NCBI RefSeq assembly: GCF_936943645.1
Contig: NZ_CAKZJO010000053.1
Location: 62,001 to 126,000 of the forward strand
Length of the DNA stretch: 64,000 nucleotides
Reading direction: 5' to 3'
DNA from: an uncultured Bradyrhizobium sp.
GTDB lineage: Bacteria > Pseudomonadota > Alphaproteobacteria > Rhizobiales > Xanthobacteraceae
The translations under genes and the position numbers were made by a program. A model generated the notes under the pieces. That model ran no database searches, was not told where the DNA came from, and was given only the letters and a program-made list of their open reading frames with translations. Within the stretch, counting starts at the first letter, position 1; each line of letters starts with the position of its first letter. Positions 59,594 through 64,000 of the stretch are shown here, piece after piece.

Positions 59594-60769
59594 GTGCTCC
59601 ACTATCAGCCGAACAAGGAATTGGGCGAGACGACCGCGACTGCGCCCGCGCGGCCGGACGGCAGCGGACGAAGGCTGCACGTTCTTCTCGCGCAAACCCA
59701 GGCCGAGAACGCCGGCGCGCAGGAGATCTCCAGGCTGCTCGGCGCCGGGCTGACCGCGCGCGGCTACCGCGTCACCAACCTCTTCTTCTTCCGCAAATCG
59801 GACTCCTTCGACGAGCCGCCCGATACGCTCTACTGCGCACCAAGCCGACCGGGTAATCCGCTGGCGCTGCTGCGGATGCTGTGGACGCTCGGGCATCATG
59901 TCAGGACGATCAGGCCCGATGCCGTGCTGACATTCCAGCATTTCGGCAACGTCATCGGCGCCGGCGTGACGCGCCTCGTCAGCCGCGCACCCGTCATCGC
60001 CAATCAGGTGTCATCCGCGCTGGCGATGAGCTGGCCGGTCCGCACCGCCGATATCGTCATGGGCAGCGTCGGTTTCTTCGACCGCATCACGCTCAATTCG
60101 CACGATATGGAGCGCGAGTATTCGGGCTATCCCGCAGCCTACCGGTCGCGCATGGTGCATGTGCCGCACGGCTTCGACGACAAGGCCCTCATCCTGTCGA
60201 AGCGGACTGCGCGAGAAAAATTCGACCTGCCGCCCGATCGCGTCCTGCTTGGTTGCGCGGCAAGGCTGCATCCGCACAAGCGGCTCGATGCAGCAATTCG
60301 TCTGCTGCCGGATGAACCGTCCTGGCATCTCGCGCTCGCCGGCCAGGGCGCCGACGAAACCCGGCTGAGGCAGCTGGCGGACGAGTTGAAGGTGTCGGAC
60401 AGGCTGCATCTGCTCGGAGAAATACCCCCGAGCCGGATGGCGGACTTTCTCGCCTGCCTGGACGTGTTCGTGTTCCCGACCCAGGCCGAGACTTTCGGCC
60501 TGGCCGCGGTCGAAGCTGCGAACGCCGGTGTTCCCTCGGTTGTCACCGATCTTCCTGTTTTGCGCGAAGTGTTGTCTTACGAAGGCAAGCCGACGGCCCT
60601 CTTCGTCGACGCCGCCGATCATGCGAAGCTGACGGCAGCGGTCTCCAGGCTGCTGACGGACCAACATCTGAGCGACGAGCTGCGACAAAACGCCAAAGGC
60701 CTGCGGTTGCGCTATTCGGTAGATGCCATGGTGGAGGAATACGTTCGAATTCTCGGCCAAGTCACCTGA
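59594..60769 (+). CDS. GT4-family glycosyltransferase
   Basis: A 391-residue GT-B enzyme from GTG 59594. N-domain LHVLLAQTQAENAGAQEISRLLGAGLTARGYRVTNLFFF; C-domain with LLGCAARLHPHKRLDAAIRLL, LGEIPPSRMADFLACLDVFVFPTQAETFGLAAVEAANAGVPSVVTDLPVLREVL, which holds the E-x7-E type donor-binding motif. It transfers a sugar from a nucleotide donor to a lipid or glycan acceptor; specificity not determined. Confidence 0.88.
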   Translation: MLHYQPNKELGETTATAPARPDGSGRRLHVLLAQTQAENAGAQEISRLLGAGLTARGYRVTNLFFFRKSDSFDEPPDTLYCAPSRPGNPLALLRMLWTLGHHVRTIRPDAVLTFQHFGNVIGAGVTRLVSRAPVIANQVSSALAMSWPVRTADIVMGSVGFFDRITLNSHDMEREYSGYPAAYRSRMVHVPHGFDDKALILSKRTAREKFDLPPDRVLLGCAARLHPHKRLDAAIRLLPDEPSWHLALAGQGADETRLRQLADELKVSDRLHLLGEIPPSRMADFLACLDVFVFPTQAETFGLAAVEAANAGVPSVVTDLPVLREVLSYEGKPTALFVDAADHAKLTAAVSRLLTDQHLSDELRQNAKGLRLRYSVDAMVEEYVRILGQVT

Positions 60770-60797
60770 CCGCACGATTGGAATAGATGGGCTCGAC

Positions 60798-62333
60798 ATG
60801 ATCATCGAGTTTCGCTGTGAACGTGAGTACGCGCGGCGCTGGATGAGCCGCGAGACGCTATCGATCGACGGCCGGGAAGTTCCGGTTCAAGTCGCGTGGG
60901 CGGCGACGACCGAGCCGCGGCCCGCAGGTCTCGACGCCCTGTTCGAGCTCGAGCGTATGGTGCTGCACAAGGGCCAGTACAGCGGCGCCAACAGGCTGAC
61001 CATCCATTCGGCGCCGACGCAGGCTCGCACCGAGACAGCCGATGTGATCGTCGATTTCACCGGCGGCGCGCGCGATCCGAACAGCTCCGCCCGGCTGTAT
61101 CTCCGTCCGCTGTTCAATGGCGTCGCCGGCGAAAACGCCGCGCTCGCCGCCATCCTGGCCGGCGACTTGCCCGTGATCGACATCGTCAACGAGGTCGACG
61201 GTTCCGTCCTCGATCGCGGTCATCCCTCCGGCGAGATCGCCGCCGGCCTGAGCGGCGCGCTGGAAACCGTCATGGCGCGAACCCTGACCATGGTCGCGGC
61301 GATCGCCTCGGGAAGGCCGCGGTTGCTGCCGCAACTGGCGCGTCCGGCCGCGACCATCCCGCGCCGAGGCCCTGCTGGCTACGTCGTGCGCGGCCTTGCC
61401 GTCTCGATTGCCAAGGAGATCTATCGCCTCTGCTGCCATGCTCCGCATTGGCATGTCGGATGGCGCTTCAATGACGGCGCGGGCGTCTGGCAGACCGGAG
61501 ATCTATCAGGTCCAGGCTGGAACGTTCTGGGAGATCCTGGAAACCACTTCTACGCCGATCCCTTTCCCATCACTTGGCAGGGACGAACTTTCGTCTTCTT
61601 CGAGGATCTCGACCACCGCGTCGGAAAAGGCATCATTTCCGCGATCGAGTTCGCTGACAGTGGACCGGTCGGCGAGGTCTTGCCGGTGTTGGAGGAGCCC
61701 TGGCACCTCTCCTATCCGTTTCTGATCGAAGACGGCGGCGAGCTCTGGATGATCCCGGAGAGCTCGCTCCACGGGGACGTCGCGCTGTACAAATGCGTCC
61801 GGTTCCCGGACAAATGGGAACGGCACGCGACGCTGCTGTCAGGCCTCGAGCTGGCCGACGTCACGATCACGCGGCACAACGGCCTGCACTATCTGTTCGG
61901 AGCCTGGCGCGACGGAACCGGCGGCTATTCGGATTCGCTGGCGATCTATTACGGCGATCACCTCCTGGGCCCCTGGCTGCCGCACGCCAGCAATCCTGTG
62001 CTGATCGACCGTGCGAGCACGCGGCCAGCAGGGAATTTCGTCACGATCAACGACACGCTGTGGCGCCCGGTTCAGAACTGCACCGACGGATACGGCGCGG
62101 CGCTCGCACTGGCGGAGGTGGTCGAACTGTCGCCGACGGCATTCAAGCAGATCGTCCGCCATTCCCTGAAGCCCGGACCGGCATGGCCCGGCAGGAAGCT
62201 CCACACCCTGAACCGTTGCGGCCGGCTCGAGGTGATCGACGGATCGCATGTGCAACCCAAGACCCGCGCACTCACGAGCAGATTTCCGTCGACCGTGGCA
62301 TCGCCACGAACCAGCCCGAGTACCGCCCGCTAG
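60798..62333 (+). CDS. Two-part protein with glycosidase-like beta-propeller half (GINT1-N-like)
   Basis: A 511-residue protein. The first 200 residues are alpha/beta (VIVDFTGGARDPNSS, LPVIDIVNEVDGSVLDRGHPSGEIAAGLSGALETVMARTLTMVAAI) and I cannot name them; they look like a degenerate formyltransferase- or transferase-type domain. Residues about 220-470 have a five-blade propeller look with FYADPFPITWQGRTFVFFEDLDHRVGKGIISAIEF, EPWHLSYPFLIEDGGELWMIPESSLHGDVALYKCVRFP and LADVTITRHNGLHYLFGAWRDG, a pattern known from GH43/GH32-like domains attached to plant GINT1 glycosyltransferases. It follows the GT4 gene by 28 bp, so glycan assembly is likely. Confidence 0.72.
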   Translation: MIIEFRCEREYARRWMSRETLSIDGREVPVQVAWAATTEPRPAGLDALFELERMVLHKGQYSGANRLTIHSAPTQARTETADVIVDFTGGARDPNSSARLYLRPLFNGVAGENAALAAILAGDLPVIDIVNEVDGSVLDRGHPSGEIAAGLSGALETVMARTLTMVAAIASGRPRLLPQLARPAATIPRRGPAGYVVRGLAVSIAKEIYRLCCHAPHWHVGWRFNDGAGVWQTGDLSGPGWNVLGDPGNHFYADPFPITWQGRTFVFFEDLDHRVGKGIISAIEFADSGPVGEVLPVLEEPWHLSYPFLIEDGGELWMIPESSLHGDVALYKCVRFPDKWERHATLLSGLELADVTITRHNGLHYLFGAWRDGTGGYSDSLAIYYGDHLLGPWLPHASNPVLIDRASTRPAGNFVTINDTLWRPVQNCTDGYGAALALAEVVELSPTAFKQIVRHSLKPGPAWPGRKLHTLNRCGRLEVIDGSHVQPKTRALTSRFPSTVASPRTSPSTAR

Positions 62334-62338
62334 CGCGG

Positions 62339-64000
62339 CTAGCTCAGACTCTCCGTCAACCGCGCGCCGTCGCGCCATCCGAGTGCGCGGGCAAGCACGC
62401 GTCCGATCGCACCCGCCTGTGAGGTGCTGCCGCGCCACGCCACGATCTGGTCGGGACGTATCAAGGCAAGGTCCGCCTCGTAGAGGTCGCGCAGGGATGC
62501 CGGCAGCGTGACGAGCCTTACCTCGACCCCGAGCGCACGGACGGCGTCAGCGACGACAGCAGAAGCGATCTCGCCAAACTGCAGCAGCGTCCATTCGAAT
62601 CCGAACATGTCGTACAAGGACGCGCCGTCATCCAGCCACGCATGCGGCGCCCGGCCGCCGGGACAGGCGCTGGGAACGTAAACATTCGCGGCATCGGGCG
62701 GCGGCTCGCTGCCATCAGAGACGATGATCGGCGAGCCGTCGTAGCGCCCGCCAAAGGTGACGCCGGGGATGTTGAACTCGGCACGGGCGTGTTGCTCGAG
62801 ATAGGCGCCCGCGCTCCGCCGCGCCACCTCGCCCTCGTCCGTGGCGTCCTCGATGTCAGGCGCCGGTGCGAAGAGACCGAGGGAGTCCGCAAAGCGCCGG
62901 GCATAGTCGGTGTTGCGCAGTGCCACCGGACGCCGCTCGACCTCGTAAGTGTCGAGCAGCGACGCCGGGCTGACGCCCTTGACGACGCTTGCGAGCTTCC
63001 AGCCGAGATTAACGGCATCCTCGATCGCGGTGTTGTAGCCGAGCCCGCCGGTCGGCGTGAACAGATGCGCCGCGTCACCGCCGAGGAACACCCTGCCCCG
63101 TTGCATGCCGTTCGCAACCAGCGCGTGACCCGCGGTCCAGGTCAGGAAGGACAGCACCTCGCAGTCGATCGGCGCGCCGCAGGCTCGCTGGAACGCGGCC
63201 CTGGCTTCGTTGACCGTGATCGCGCTCTCGTCCTCGCCTTGCCGAAGCTGGGTATGAAATGCAAATTCGTCGCGCCCGTTCACGGACGCCATGAAGGCGC
63301 GACGGTCGCCGTTGAAGCAATTGTACATCCACGCCTTGGCGTGCGGGATGCTCGCGTAGAACTCCGGCGAGCGGAGATAGACGGCCAGCATGCGGCCGCC
63401 CATGAAATCACGCTGCGTCCCGGTCTCGCCGCCATAGACGATGCCGAGCGACTGGCGGACTTGCGAGCGCGGTCCGTCCGCTCCGACGAGGAAGTCGACA
63501 TGGACCCGAAGGCGGCTGCCGTCATCGAGACCTTCGATCTCGCCGACGATGTCGTCATCGCTTTCGACGTAGCCGACCAGCCGGTGGCCATAGTGCAGCT
63601 TGATGCCGGGGAGCCGTTCGGCATGACGGCGAAGCACCGCCTCGACATATTTCTGCGACACCCGATGCGGCAGCTCCGCCGCGCTCCAGGAGCCCGACAT
63701 GCCCTTGATGAGCTCGCCTGCGCGTGACGATGACGGCAAGGCGAAGCGCGCCAGCTCGTAAGCAGTGTAGCGCGTGAAATACGCAACGTCGGTCGGATAG
63801 TCGGCGGGCAGACCTTCGCGCCTGATCTCGTCGGCAAAACCCAGCCGCCGATAGTGCTCCATCGAGCGCGCCTGCGTCGCATTGGCTTGCGGATTGAACG
63901 CGGTCCCCGGCTTTTCGTCGACCAGGATCGCGGACACGCCGCGGCGGCCGAGCTCGTTGGCCAGCATCAGCCCGCAGGGCCCCCCGCCCGCGATGAGCAC
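62339..64000 (-). CDS. FAD-dependent aromatic hydroxylase (5' end beyond window)
   Basis: 553 residues are seen, open at the right edge; the first visible residues (LIAGGGPCGLMLANELGRRGVSAILVDEK) are the FAD dinucleotide motif, so only a few N-terminal residues are missing. Further motifs: the DG motif in VDFLVGADGPRSQVR and the GD motif in RGRVFLGGDAAHLFTPTGGLGYNTAIEDAVNLGWKLA. The C-terminal thioredoxin-like extension (after about 430) is typical of phenol hydroxylase/MhpA-like enzymes. Substrate probably a phenolic compound. It converges with the propeller gene 5 bp away. Confidence 0.88.
   Translation of the reverse strand: MLIAGGGPCGLMLANELGRRGVSAILVDEKPGTAFNPQANATQARSMEHYRRLGFADEIRREGLPADYPTDVAYFTRYTAYELARFALPSSSRAGELIKGMSGSWSAAELPHRVSQKYVEAVLRRHAERLPGIKLHYGHRLVGYVESDDDIVGEIEGLDDGSRLRVHVDFLVGADGPRSQVRQSLGIVYGGETGTQRDFMGGRMLAVYLRSPEFYASIPHAKAWMYNCFNGDRRAFMASVNGRDEFAFHTQLRQGEDESAITVNEARAAFQRACGAPIDCEVLSFLTWTAGHALVANGMQRGRVFLGGDAAHLFTPTGGLGYNTAIEDAVNLGWKLASVVKGVSPASLLDTYEVERRPVALRNTDYARRFADSLGLFAPAPDIEDATDEGEVARRSAGAYLEQHARAEFNIPGVTFGGRYDGSPIIVSDGSEPPPDAANVYVPSACPGGRAPHAWLDDGASLYDMFGFEWTLLQFGEIASAVVADAVRALGVEVRLVTLPASLRDLYEADLALIRPDQIVAWRGSTSQAGAIGRVLARALGWRDGARLTESLS

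Overview
The window is about 64 kb of GC-rich, gene-dense DNA from an alphaproteobacterium. The protein set (Paracoccus-type nir gene order, NirI/NirX, FixK/FixJ-like regulators, IalB-like protein, Bug-type binding protein) best fits the Bradyrhizobium/Rhodopseudomonas group of Rhizobiales; this placement is inferred from protein character only. No rRNA, tRNA, CRISPR array, insertion sequence or integrase was seen.

1-10.4 kb is a thiosulfate-oxidising Sox cluster. On the minus strand lie a DsrE-like gene cut by the window edge and the core soxXYZABCD run (transcribed X-Y-Z-A-B-C-D), preceded by soxW and the CcdA-type soxV. On the plus strand lie an unknown secreted protein and soxS-soxR-soxT. 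SoxR is an ArsR-family regulator with the two cysteines of the BigR/SqrR sulfide-sensing class. Three AT-rich intergenic sites share a motif and probably form its operators.

10.4-25.2 kb is a heme cd1 nitrite reductase island. It reads nirS-E-C-F-DL-G-H-J-N, then a CbiX-like chelatase and a tandem DUF2249 protein on the minus strand. Divergent nirI-nirX (plus), a cytochrome c of the c2/c550 type and a Dnr-type Crp/Fnr regulator complete it. Two FNR/Dnr boxes lie in the nirS-nirI gap and one upstream of dnr. Sox and Nir side by side suggest that electrons from thiosulfate can be passed through c-type cytochromes to nitrite.

25.2-32 kb is a metal-uptake block. A TonB-dependent receptor is translationally coupled to a NiCoT nickel/cobalt permease behind a perfect NikR-type operator. 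A second, siderophore-type TonB receptor follows.

32-54 kb is an accessory block that looks like a low-oxygen regulon: two paralogous 144-residue secreted proteins, DUF2950, a DUF3300-repeat-S74 fusion, a sensor kinase with a periplasmic binding-protein-like sensor, an HlyD-type protein with a membrane partner, PPK2, two AspT-type exchangers, a 917-residue PLP amino-acid decarboxylase, SulP, DUF1275, a hydrolase, an IalB-like protein, two response regulators, a FixK-like regulator and a K+-channel-like protein. Five good FNR/FixK-type boxes lie 60-105 bp upstream of genes in this block, and a shared 23-bp element precedes both response-regulator genes.

54-64 kb holds a Bug-type solute-binding protein, then surface-polysaccharide genes (CelD-like GNAT, FAD oxidoreductase, Wzx-like flippase, GT4 glycosyltransferase, a two-part protein with a beta-propeller-like half), and finally a flavin aromatic hydroxylase cut by the right edge.
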